From the NCBI GenBank assembly GCA_023423045.1, contig JAFAGA010000026.1, positions 24,167 through 88,166 on the forward strand: a stretch of DNA of 64,000 nucleotides, read 5' to 3'. The notes beneath the pieces are model-generated. The model was not told the origin of the DNA and searched no databases. It saw only the letters and a list, made by a program, of their open reading frames with translations. The position numbers and the translations under genes are program-made. Below are positions 1 through 8,202 of this stretch, piece after piece; the first letter of the stretch is position 1, and each line of letters opens with the position of its first letter. This stretch comes from Bacillota bacterium. Its GTDB lineage: Bacteria; Bacillota; Clostridia; Lachnospirales; Lachnospiraceae.

Positions 1-1
1 G

Positions 2-160
2 TACGGTACAAATAGTGCCATAACCTGGGATTCCAACGATACCTCCGTTGCCACCGTATCCGCAGATGGTACCGTTACCGCGTTATCCGAGGGAACCGCA
101 ACCATATTTGCTTTTGTTGACGGAAGAACAGTTATGTTTGATGTCACGGTTACCGATTAG
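2..160 (+). CDS. C-terminal end of a surface protein with a BIG2 (Ig-like) domain (partial)
   Basis: Only the last 52 codons are inside the window; the gene starts upstream. The visible residues have the usual pattern of a bacterial Ig-like group 2 domain: a W-D-S-N-D-T-S-V-A-T-V strand, then S-A-D-G-T-V-T-A-L-S-E-G-T-A-T-I, and an end in D-V-T-V-T-D. Such domains form stalks or adhesion modules of secreted or cell-wall proteins in Clostridia. The gene ends 122 bp before a strong hairpin terminator. The function of the whole protein cannot be read from this fragment. Confidence 0.75.
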   Translation, partial: YGTNSAITWDSNDTSVATVSADGTVTALSEGTATIFAFVDGRTVMFDVTVTD

Positions 161-282
161 TTCATAGGGAAAAGAGCACATAGCAGCAAGGAAGTCAGTA
201 TAAACAACCAGAGGCATACTTTACGAAGCATTTGGTGTTTAAACATCGAACGGAACGCTTTGCAAGCCGTTCTTATGTTAAT

Positions 283-330
283 AAAACAGGAGAGACCGGG
301 CGGTCAGTATGGCCCCGGCTCTCCTGTTTT
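283..330. terminator. Bidirectional Rho-independent terminator
   Basis: A 12-bp perfect outer stem (AAAACAGGAGAG with CTCTCCTGTTTT) continues into a GC-rich inner stem after one bulged A. T-runs flank it on both sides. It lies between the end of the plus-strand surface gene and the end of the minus-strand helicase gene, so it can stop transcription of both. Confidence 0.8.
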
Positions 331-409
331 ATTATGCTTCATCCGTAGCATCCATGTGCCCTCATAGCGTTTGAGGCGGATATTAATGAGTACTGTCCCG
401 AAAACTACT

Positions 410-3400
410 TCATATACGGTATAGCACATAATCCTGCAATTCCCGCTTGAAACCAGCCTCGGTCAATGCTTTGACTGCTTCCGGCGGATATTCCCTGATC
501 AAAAGCCGGTTTTGTGCGGTAAAGATCCGGCGTCGGCTGTAATCCAATGCAAAGGCGCGCATCGCCTGAACCAGATATTCGCTCTCAAATACCCGAAGAA
601 GCTTTCCCTGCCGTTCCAGAACTGCGATGGGAAGCCCGGCACGCATTGCAACTGCGGTACCCGGCAGCAGGGAGAATGACCGGCCCTCTTTATGAGGAAG
701 GCATCTGCCCCAGGGTTGTGCCGGATCCAGAGCGGATAGCCAGGCTACCTCTTCCTTTGACTGCTCCAGGGCCGACATGACGGCAGAAAACTCTTTCTCC
801 CGGATGAACTGAATACCTGACAGACCCTCAATAAAATATCCCCTTCTCACTCTTCCGGTATATTCCCAGATGCGCAGTGTTTCCAGTGCCTGGGACCAGG
901 AAATTCCCCGAGCCGTTTCCCGGCTGAGAATGACTGCCCGGTCGAAGATACGCTCCAACTGCTCTTCCATTGTCAGAGTCTTAAGCGGCCGGATGATTTC
1001 CCATCGTCCGGTGGACATCACCTTGGCTTTGGCGGATATCCGCCGCTTTAATGTGGCTTTATTCAGTTTCTCTTTGATTTCTCTATGCCTTATAGGAGCG
1101 AAGCTGTCGGCGCAAACATACCCTTTCTCAGCCAGGCCAAGCAGCAGATCATAGGGAGATTCTCCTTCAATCAAGCCGGAGAGCCGCTGTATGAAAGAGG
1201 CCCCGCGCTTGTATAAGGCTTCATAAAGAAGCTTCTCCTTTCCCTCCAGCCCGGCTTCCTCCGCTGAAACCGCTGCCTCCCAGTCGATATCCTCATACCG
1301 GTGAAAGCTGATGCCTTCCTCGGCGTGCAGCTTCCAGAACAGATTCCCTCCCGCCAGCACCGTATCCAGAAGCTCCGGGCGGTATTTTGATACCCGGGCG
1401 GGCAATATAATACTCTCCCAGACAGAGACCGGATACACAAGGTCAGCATATTGCTTTAATACCGCTTCCGTCTGATCCGCAGGTGCGGCAGCAATATAGA
1501 GCCTGTCTGCCAGGAGTGCGGCGTAGTGCTGGGAGGGCTGTGTCCGTATCTGGGCTCTTCTGCTTTTAATCGTTTCCTTCCGTGCCCGGTCATATAATTG
1601 GGAATGATGGAACAGGCCGTCGCTTTCTATGGCTTCCCCTTCCCTGCACAGCTCCTGCAAAAGTACCAGGGCGTACTCCACGGTCCAGAAATACCGCTCG
1701 CTGACGGTTTCCGCTGTCTGCGCTCCCCGGTAGCGAAGCAGCCGAAGCACGATTTGCTTTCCGGTCTCAGGACTACGTTCTTCCAAAGCAGAGGAGTATT
1801 TTTCAGAATGCTCTGCCGCTATCCATAACCCCGGTTCGATATAATTTGCCTGCTCTGCCTCAGCCAGAGTCTCCAGCCATTCAATGGGGACTTCCAATTC
1901 ACCCGCCAGCAGATCCCCTTCCATCATCAAAAGAGAATGCAATTGTTTTGCATCCTCCGGCAGACGGGTCCGTGTGAGCAGTCTGGCCAGCTGTTCCGGC
2001 TCAGGAGCAATGAGCTTCGCATCCTTAAGGGCCTCCTCTGATGCACGGTGAATGCCCATAGGCGTGGGCGAATAATCATACATATTGGCCGCTTCCGTCT
2101 GCTGTCTCAATAAAAAGGACATGGGAGACGGAGTATCCAGGTGCAGCTCACAGATACGGATGTTTCCGGAACGGATTGAACTAAGGACATATTCCAGGCC
2201 AGGAAGATCCCAGTAATCCTCCAGGCATTCCCGTCTGGTTTCACGAATCAGAGGGTGACGCTCATATTTCATCAGAGAATCCAGCATCTCGGCACTGCGC
2301 ATTCGCTGGACCCACAGAGGCTGGCGCCCGGCCTTTCTCACTCCCATCATAAGCGCATGGGCCGCATTATAGCGGAAGTTCATATTGAATACCGGGGTAA
2401 CCGGTAAGATCGCCTCCAGGATAGGCCTTGCCCGCTCCACCGTTAACTCCGACAGCACCCCTTCCGGAATTGCTTCGTCACCGTAGGGAAACAGCAGAAA
2501 GCCGTCATCATCCTCCACACAGCTGATACTGGCATGGATATGGCCTTTCGCTGCCTCCATGGCGAGGATGGCCAGGGGAGCATTAATCTGTTTGCCAAAG
2601 ATAGAATGAACCATCATCTGCTGATTCCCGGTCTCGTCCCGAAAATGTTCCACCAGGATGGTGCGGTCATCCGGCAGCAGGCCTGTTGCCGCCAATTGTC
2701 TCTTTATGAAATCCTCCGCATTAGAAGCCGCATCGGCATCCAGCCCCAGCGCGCTCAGCTCCTGTCTCAGTTTTCCGGCCTCATTGGCGGACACCAGGCG
2801 GCGGAGGATCTTCCCGAACGCGATTCCGGTGCGCAGCCTGCGGCCCTTAATTTCCCCTTTCCAGAAGGGAAGCCTTCCCCCGAATATGGGGGACTGGGCC
2901 ACGATAACCGTATCCTTTTGTATATTCGTAATCTGCCAGGTAAAGGTGCCAAGAAGAAACCGGTCACCTACCCGGGATTCAAAGATAAATTCTTCATCCA
3001 GCTCTCCCAGCTTTATTCCGGCCTCCGTCTTAACGGTATAGAGTCCCTTGTCGGGTATGGTACCTCCGGCGGATACTGCCAGCATGCGGCTGTAGGCATC
3101 TCCCTCAACCCGTTCATGGATGCGGTCATAGAGGACGCGGGGCCGGACCGGTATATTTCGTTCATGCTCATAATCCCCGGCTAACATGCATAGAACATCC
3201 TTCACGTCTTCCCTTGTTATCTCACGAAAGGGGTATGCTCTGGGTAAAAGCCCCATTACCTCATCGAGTCCATACCCGTCTCCGGTGGCCATGGATACCA
3301 GATGCTGTGCCAATACATCCAGACACAGCCTGGGAGGATTTAAATGCTCTACGCCTCCCATTTTGGCAACCTCTGCTGTTAGACCGCTGTACAGCCCTTC

Positions 3401-4543
3401 CGATGCGGTTCTGGGAAAAACCCGCATAACGCTGGTACGGTTGGGATTATGCCCGGCTCGGCCGAGACGCTGCATTGTACTGGAGATGGACCGGGGGCAC
3501 CCGATCTGGAATACCTGGTCAATCTCTCCCACATCGATGCCAAGCTCCATGGAGGAGGTGGCACAGAGCATGCGCAAGGTTCCGCTGCGCAGCGCGTCTT
3601 CCACTTCAAAGCGCTGTTCCTTGGAGAGGCTTCCGTGATGGGTTCTGGCAAAGCCCTCCCCTGCCAGCTGATTCACATAATAAGCCAGCTTTTCGGCATA
3701 TGCCCTGCCTTCCACAAAGGCAATGGTGCTCTTTGAATCCTTGCAATGAACATGAAGTGCCCTGGCTATTTCCTGCCATACATTATCCTTTAACCTGCTT
3801 TTTTGATCCGGCAGGGGGCTGGTAATGGCTATCTCAATCTCTTTATGCATTTTTGGAGCCACGATCCTTACATGATCCGGGGAGAGATATTCGGCAGCCT
3901 GATCCAAAGGCTCAATGGTTGCCGATAGTCCGATCCGCTGCAGCGGGGCCGGACAGAGCCTGTCCAAGCGGGCAATGGAAAGCATCAGATGCGCTCCCCG
4001 CTTGGTATCAATCAATGCATGAAGCTCATCTATAATAATTGCCCTTGCAGTCCGCAGGATGGCACTGCCGGATTTGCTGGTCAGCATCAGATATAAGGAC
4101 TCGGGTGTTGTGATTAAGATATGGGGCGGCGTTTTTATCATCTGCCTTCGCTCGCTCTGGGTGGTATCACCGGTACGGATCGCAACACGCAGATCCACTG
4201 CCCTCTTTCCGCTGTCTTGGAAGGAGTTTTGTTCCTCCTCACAGATGCCTTCCAGGGGACGGCGAAGATTCTCCCGGATATCTCCGGCCAGGGATTTTAG
4301 AGGAGATACATAGATCAGATGAAGCTCCTGTTTTAATTCTCCTTCTCTTGCCTGGCTCTTCAGACGGTCAAGGAATACAAGAAAAGCGGATAAGGTCTTA
4401 CCGGTACCGGTGGGAGCCGATACCAGCGTATGACATTCTGCCGCAATGGCAGGCCAGGCTTCCTCCTGCACCTTGGTAGGCGACCCCAGCGTCCGTTCAA
4501 ACCACTTCTTTGTATTGGAATGAAATATTGTAAGTGTACTCAC
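410..4543 (-). CDS. Lhr-family large DEAD/DEAH-box ATP-dependent helicase
   Basis: This is a superfamily 2 helicase of the Lhr (large helicase-related) type, a family linked to DNA repair and nucleic-acid unwinding with 3'-5' polarity. Walker A (APTGTGKT) is near residues 43-50, the DELH box near 172-175, and motif VI (QRLGRAGH) near 358-365. They are followed by the winged-helix/Lhr-core region and a long C-terminal extension, about 1377 aa in all, typical of full-length Lhr. I place the start at the GTG at 4543, preceded by AAAGGGG about 8 bases upstream. An in-frame ATG at 4672 would add 43 poorly conserved residues and run through a hairpin terminator at 4582-4620, so it is less likely. 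The MazG-like gene lies just upstream on the same strand. Confidence 0.85.
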   Translation of the reverse strand: MSTLTIFHSNTKKWFERTLGSPTKVQEEAWPAIAAECHTLVSAPTGTGKTLSAFLVFLDRLKSQAREGELKQELHLIYVSPLKSLAGDIRENLRRPLEGICEEEQNSFQDSGKRAVDLRVAIRTGDTTQSERRQMIKTPPHILITTPESLYLMLTSKSGSAILRTARAIIIDELHALIDTKRGAHLMLSIARLDRLCPAPLQRIGLSATIEPLDQAAEYLSPDHVRIVAPKMHKEIEIAITSPLPDQKSRLKDNVWQEIARALHVHCKDSKSTIAFVEGRAYAEKLAYYVNQLAGEGFARTHHGSLSKEQRFEVEDALRSGTLRMLCATSSMELGIDVGEIDQVFQIGCPRSISSTMQRLGRAGHNPNRTSVMRVFPRTASEGLYSGLTAEVAKMGGVEHLNPPRLCLDVLAQHLVSMATGDGYGLDEVMGLLPRAYPFREITREDVKDVLCMLAGDYEHERNIPVRPRVLYDRIHERVEGDAYSRMLAVSAGGTIPDKGLYTVKTEAGIKLGELDEEFIFESRVGDRFLLGTFTWQITNIQKDTVIVAQSPIFGGRLPFWKGEIKGRRLRTGIAFGKILRRLVSANEAGKLRQELSALGLDADAASNAEDFIKRQLAATGLLPDDRTILVEHFRDETGNQQMMVHSIFGKQINAPLAILAMEAAKGHIHASISCVEDDDGFLLFPYGDEAIPEGVLSELTVERARPILEAILPVTPVFNMNFRYNAAHALMMGVRKAGRQPLWVQRMRSAEMLDSLMKYERHPLIRETRRECLEDYWDLPGLEYVLSSIRSGNIRICELHLDTPSPMSFLLRQQTEAANMYDYSPTPMGIHRASEEALKDAKLIAPEPEQLARLLTRTRLPEDAKQLHSLLMMEGDLLAGELEVPIEWLETLAEAEQANYIEPGLWIAAEHSEKYSSALEERSPETGKQIVLRLLRYRGAQTAETVSERYFWTVEYALVLLQELCREGEAIESDGLFHHSQLYDRARKETIKSRRAQIRTQPSQHYAALLADRLYIAAAPADQTEAVLKQYADLVYPVSVWESIILPARVSKYRPELLDTVLAGGNLFWKLHAEEGISFHRYEDIDWEAAVSAEEAGLEGKEKLLYEALYKRGASFIQRLSGLIEGESPYDLLLGLAEKGYVCADSFAPIRHREIKEKLNKATLKRRISAKAKVMSTGRWEIIRPLKTLTMEEQLERIFDRAVILSRETARGISWSQALETLRIWEYTGRVRRGYFIEGLSGIQFIREKEFSAVMSALEQSKEEVAWLSALDPAQPWGRCLPHKEGRSFSLLPGTAVAMRAGLPIAVLERQGKLLRVFESEYLVQAMRAFALDYSRRRIFTAQNRLLIREYPPEAVKALTEAGFKRELQDYVLYRI

Positions 4544-4581
4544 CCTTGAAACCCCTTTCCGGCCATTATTACAATTATTAT

Positions 4582-4620
4582 AAAATAAAAACTCCGCTAA
4601 ATCCATACCATTTAGTGGAG
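4582..4620 (-). terminator. Terminator after the MazG-like gene
   Basis: On the minus strand a 10-bp stem with one mismatch and a 9-base loop is followed by a T-rich tract (GTTTTTATTTTAT). It lies between the MazG-like gene and the helicase GTG start. It separates the two transcription units and argues against the upstream ATG of the helicase. Confidence 0.6.
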
Positions 4621-4664
4621 CCCGTCCTATATTAAGTAACAGTTCAGCCTGCTGCATTTTGATA

Positions 4665-4967
4665 TTATTCACTTACCCTTACGGTGATACCGTCTTTTTG
4701 AATATACTGTCTCTTCTCGTTCTTCTCTACTTTGTTCTGTAGTTCCTCTTCCAGATCAATGCCCAGGATTTCTGAAATCCCCAGTAAATAGATCATTACA
4801 TCCGCTAATTCTTCGCCTAAATCATCCTTCTTCTTCATATAGGCTTCACAGGCTTCTGATAATTCACCATAGGTATAGCAAAATTCTTTATAAATATCGG
4901 TAACATTAAAGCCCTTTGCAACTTTATTTTCATATATTCTTTTTTGTAATTGCTTCAAATCAATCAT
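4665..4967 (-). CDS. MazG-like nucleotide pyrophosphohydrolase
   Basis: A 100-aa all-helical protein of the MazG-like/dUTPase superfamily, which hydrolyses nucleoside triphosphates to monophosphate and pyrophosphate as housecleaning enzymes. The metal-binding pattern is visible: E-L-S-E-A near residues 35-39 and G-E-E-L-A-D-V near 51-57. The length matches single-domain MazG-like proteins. A hairpin terminator follows the stop, so it is probably transcribed alone. The natural substrate cannot be inferred. Confidence 0.75.
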   Translation of the reverse strand: MIDLKQLQKRIYENKVAKGFNVTDIYKEFCYTYGELSEACEAYMKKKDDLGEELADVMIYLLGISEILGIDLEEELQNKVEKNEKRQYIQKDGITVRVSE

Positions 4968-5026
4968 TCTTTCGTTCTTTTAACTCCTATTCATGGTATA
5001 AATGCTTTACGATAGTCGGGAACAGG

Positions 5027-5890
5027 CTAGATCAACAGCGATAATGTGCCCGCAGCAATCAAAACCAGTCCCAGAACCGCTCTTTTCGTCAGTTTTTCCT
5101 TTAAAAACACATAGGAAAAGAATATAGTGACAAGAATGCTTAGTTTATCAACCGGAACCACCACACTGGCCGGACCCTCCTGCAATGCCCGGTAATAGCA
5201 GAGCCAGGAGCCGCCGGTGGAAAGGCCGGACAGAATCAAAAAAAGCCAGCTCCTTCGGTCAATCTTCCGGATAGAGGACTGTTTTCCCGTCAGGAATACA
5301 ATGAACCATGCCATGATCAGTACCACAATTGTGCGGATTGCGGTCCCCAAATTTGATTCCACACCCTCAATACCGATCTTCCCAAATGTGGAGGTCAATG
5401 CGGCAAATACCGCTGCAAAGATAGCAAAGATCATCCACCGGTAACTTACCGGCTCTGCCTCTTGCGCTTCCTTCTGCTTTTGTATCATCAGATAGGTTCC
5501 GGCTCCGATCACCACCATAGCCGCTGCCCCCAAAAAGCTAAGGCGTTCCCCGAGGAAGATCACTGCAAGCAGCATCGACAATACCGTGCTGGACTTATCA
5601 ATGGGTGTTACCTTATTAACACTGCCAAGCTGCAGCGCCTTAAAATAACACAGCCAGGAAACCCCTGTTGAGAGGCCGGATAACACAAGAAAGAGGAGCG
5701 TCCCTCCTCTAATCTTTGTGATGTCAGAAAAGGAACCGGCGATCAGCACCATAAGCCAGGAAAAGATCAGTACAATAACCGTCCTGACTGCCGTGGCTGC
5801 ATTAGAATCGGTATTCCGAATCCCAACCTTTGATAATATTGCAGTCATCCCGGCAAATACAGCGGAACCAAAGGCAAAAACGATCCACAT
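5027..5890 (-). CDS. EamA-family (DMT superfamily) membrane transporter
   Basis: A 287-aa protein with about ten hydrophobic helices arranged as two similar EamA halves. The phrase L-S-G-L-S-T-G-x-S-W-L-C-Y occurs in both halves (near residues 92 and 236), showing the internal duplication of the drug/metabolite transporter superfamily. Members export or import small metabolites such as amino acids and nucleotide derivatives; the substrate here is unknown. GGGAGG lies 9 bases before the ATG. The gene is 18 bp downstream of the membrane-anchored hypothetical gene and may be co-transcribed with it. Confidence 0.85.
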   Translation of the reverse strand: MWIVFAFGSAVFAGMTAILSKVGIRNTDSNAATAVRTVIVLIFSWLMVLIAGSFSDITKIRGGTLLFLVLSGLSTGVSWLCYFKALQLGSVNKVTPIDKSSTVLSMLLAVIFLGERLSFLGAAAMVVIGAGTYLMIQKQKEAQEAEPVSYRWMIFAIFAAVFAALTSTFGKIGIEGVESNLGTAIRTIVVLIMAWFIVFLTGKQSSIRKIDRRSWLFLILSGLSTGGSWLCYYRALQEGPASVVVPVDKLSILVTIFFSYVFLKEKLTKRAVLGLVLIAAGTLSLLI

Positions 5891-5908
5891 GCAATTACGC
5901 CTCCCAGC

Positions 5909-6652
5909 TTAATAATTATCCAGTATCTCCCAGAATGCTTTTAAATCCTTATCCCCCGCCTTTGCCTCTTCTGCCAGCCGGTTGGTATGATCTCTAAGTG
6001 CTATCACGTCCGGGTCTTCTTTTCTGGCCGTAAGGTATTCCCTGCGCTCCTCGTCCAGCCTGCCGTCAAAAATCTTGTATTCACCGGTACTGTCCGCCAC
6101 CACATACAGCCTGGACAGGGAAGGAGCCAAGGCCTCCAGTCCGATAAATTTGATATCGTAATAAACGTATACGATGTATTCACCTTCTATATAGGATTTT
6201 TTGACATAGGTCTTTATATTCCTGTATTCATCAATTCCTTCGATCAATCGGACCAGCTCCGTTTCGTTGATCACTTCCGAAGGATCGGAGGAAATCCTCT
6301 TTAGGGTATTCATATCACAACATAGCTTCGCATCATAATAGGTTTGGATCAAGGCATCCAATTCGGAAGGATATCCTGCAGTCTCAAGGGCATAAACCGG
6401 CAGAGGGGTTGGTGTGGGAACCGGACTTGGGGTTGGATCGGAATAGATACTCATTGTTCTGAGCTCCTGCTCAGACGGCAGTTCTTCCCTGTACAAATCT
6501 CCCGTATCATCTGCTCCTGCCACAATCACCGCATTTTTTGACACAGGTTCCGGGGATGGAGAATGGGTCGGGTTATATACCAGGATACCTGCCCCGAACA
6601 TCATGGTACCAAAATATATCGTGCTGATTATTTTTTTATCCGGACGTTTCAT
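5909..6652 (-). CDS. Membrane-anchored hypothetical protein (NTF2-like extracytoplasmic domain suspected)
   Basis: A 247-aa protein with one N-terminal transmembrane helix (about residues 8-26) and a Ser/Pro/Thr-rich linker containing P-T-P-S-P-V-P-T-P-T-P. The outer domain of about 150 residues begins near S-E-L-D-A-L-I-Q-T-Y-Y, with alternating helices and strands that suggest an NTF2-like fold; this is inference. I chose the ATG at 6652 because GAGGA lies 6 bases upstream. An earlier ATG at 6739 would run through the hairpin at 6677-6707. I do not recognise a named family. Neighbours are the EamA transporter downstream and a secreted glycosidase upstream. Confidence 0.65.
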   Translation of the reverse strand: MKRPDKKIISTIYFGTMMFGAGILVYNPTHSPSPEPVSKNAVIVAGADDTGDLYREELPSEQELRTMSIYSDPTPSPVPTPTPLPVYALETAGYPSELDALIQTYYDAKLCCDMNTLKRISSDPSEVINETELVRLIEGIDEYRNIKTYVKKSYIEGEYIVYVYYDIKFIGLEALAPSLSRLYVVADSTGEYKIFDGRLDEERREYLTARKEDPDVIALRDHTNRLAEEAKAGDKDLKAFWEILDNY

Positions 6653-6676
6653 GATAATCCTCATTATTGTTAGAAT

Positions 6677-6707
6677 ACGGTTAAGCGGCTTACTGCCGCT
6701 TAACCGT
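6677..6707. repeat. 13-bp perfect inverted repeat in the 5' leader of the hypothetical gene
   Basis: ACGGTTAAGCGGC and its exact complement flank a 5-base loop, 25 bp upstream of the chosen start. No T-run follows on either strand, so it is not a standard terminator. It may act as an mRNA-stabilising or translational element. Confidence 0.6.
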
Positions 6708-6829
6708 AGGTATATAGTTGCTTGTCCTAATTTTAACAAATTTTATCAGGAAAATCAATCATTATTGGAATATTTTTGTAATACTTTTAATATTTGCGTA
6801 ATACTTAAAACAAGAATTGATTAAATCCA

Positions 6830-8074
6830 TTACTTGATTATTTTCAGAAGCTCGGCAATCCCTTTGGCAGTTTCTTTTTTATAGAAAAAATCATATCGGA
6901 AGTATACAAAGCCGCCGACGGCCTCTGTTTCTCTCCCGTATTCCACCATACGCCTCAAAATCTTAGTATCCTTCTTCCACTCTGCATCATCGGAGGAGCC
7001 GGCACGGTATGCGGCAATCCCCACATACAGCTTGACATCCTCATTGGTGCGAAGGTCCAGCCAGCGATCCAGAGTCTTATCATAGGGATAACTCTTGTGG
7101 CTGAAGGACCAATATAGCTGGGGACAGATATAGTCCAGATACCCTGGCTCGGACAACCAGGTTTGAATATCCGTATAGTACCCATCATCCCTTTGCAGGG
7201 AATCCAGAAAACCGCCAGGGCTGATGCCAAACTCTACCTCAGGATTAATCTCCTTAATATCCTGGTAGACATTCCTGATTAACCTGTTTACATTTTCCCT
7301 TCTCCAGACAGCGATAGTTTCTGCCTTCTTTCCCTTTTGCTTGCATAGGGCAGAGTATTTCTCGTATTCCTTTGAATCAAAAGTTTTACTGTAATCCTTA
7401 CCGAGAACCGGATAAAAATAGTCATCAAAATGGATTCCATCCACGGCATAATTTTCAACTATTTCACGGATACCGCCCCGGATATGCTCCTGGACCTGTT
7501 CATCCGAAGGGTTATAATACAAAGCTCTTCCAAAGGCCAGCACCTTGCGTTTGTCCTTTGCGGCTTTGCCGGTGAGCCATTTTCTTGCAATATTATCCTT
7601 GGACAGGGTGGCGGCATCCGTCGTGTCACTGGTAACGCGATAAGGATTAATCCAGGCGTGGAACGCCAGATCTCTGTCATGGGCCGCCTCAACCATATAT
7701 TCCAACGGGTCAAAACCCGGATCTATCCCCTGAGTGCCGGAGATATATTTAGACCACGGAAAATATTCGGAAGGGTACATAGCATCTCCAAAAGGACGGA
7801 CATGGACTACCACCGCATTCATATTCATCCGGACAACCTCGTCAAACATTCCGTCAATGATTGTTTTGAAGCGCTGTTCTGTGAAGCCCGGTTTGCCTGT
7901 TGCCGGGTCCTTTAACCGCTCCAGAAATTCCAGATAGGATATCCACACTGCATGAAACTCATCTTCACCGCCATCTTCTCCTGCATGGATATAAGCCGCC
8001 GGTGTAATAGGAAGAATCAGTACGGCCAGCAAGATACACAGAAGTTTTTCTAATTTGCTGTTTAATTTAAACAT
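6830..8074 (-). CDS. Secreted family-10-like glycoside hydrolase (GHL10/DUF187, YngK type)
   Basis: A 414-aa exported protein: a hydrophobic signal segment at residues 10-30 is followed by the family opening F-H-A-V-W-I-S-Y-L-E-F. Downstream come H-V-R-P-F-G-D-A-M-Y-P-S-E-Y and the G-I-H-F-D-D-Y-F-Y-P block that marks the GHL10 TIM-barrel family. F-G-I-S-P-G-G and C-P-Q-L-Y-W-S follow. Relatives are thought to act on cell-wall glycans or other polysaccharides; no substrate is established here. The start is supported by AAGGAG 9 bases before the ATG. The neighbouring amidase suggests a cell-envelope setting. Confidence 0.85.
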   Translation of the reverse strand: MFKLNSKLEKLLCILLAVLILPITPAAYIHAGEDGGEDEFHAVWISYLEFLERLKDPATGKPGFTEQRFKTIIDGMFDEVVRMNMNAVVVHVRPFGDAMYPSEYFPWSKYISGTQGIDPGFDPLEYMVEAAHDRDLAFHAWINPYRVTSDTTDAATLSKDNIARKWLTGKAAKDKRKVLAFGRALYYNPSDEQVQEHIRGGIREIVENYAVDGIHFDDYFYPVLGKDYSKTFDSKEYEKYSALCKQKGKKAETIAVWRRENVNRLIRNVYQDIKEINPEVEFGISPGGFLDSLQRDDGYYTDIQTWLSEPGYLDYICPQLYWSFSHKSYPYDKTLDRWLDLRTNEDVKLYVGIAAYRAGSSDDAEWKKDTKILRRMVEYGRETEAVGGFVYFRYDFFYKKETAKGIAELLKIIK

Positions 8075-8112
8075 ATTCTATTTCTCCTTCGTAAGTCACT
8101 ATTTAACATAAT

Positions 8113-8157
8113 AAGAGGGATGCTGCAAGTTTCTCAAACTTTTGCAACACCCCTCTT
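8113..8157 (-). terminator. Hairpin terminator after the amidase gene
   Basis: AAGAGGG and its complement close a roughly 20-bp imperfect stem between the amidase stop and the glycosidase start. The downstream tract on the minus strand is only moderately T-rich, so it may be leaky and allow read-through into the glycosidase gene. Confidence 0.5.
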
Positions 8158-8202
8158 CTGCCATCGATCAGATTTAGCAATCAGATTTATCCGCCGGCTT
8201 GT

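Noticed and set aside
2534..3184. 216-codon plus-strand frame opposite the helicase
   Set aside because: It is antisense to the conserved Lhr region, with no start signal.
4544..4672. ATG start of the helicase at 4672
   Set aside because: A hairpin terminator with T-run lies between it and the GTG at 4543, and the extra residues are not family-like.
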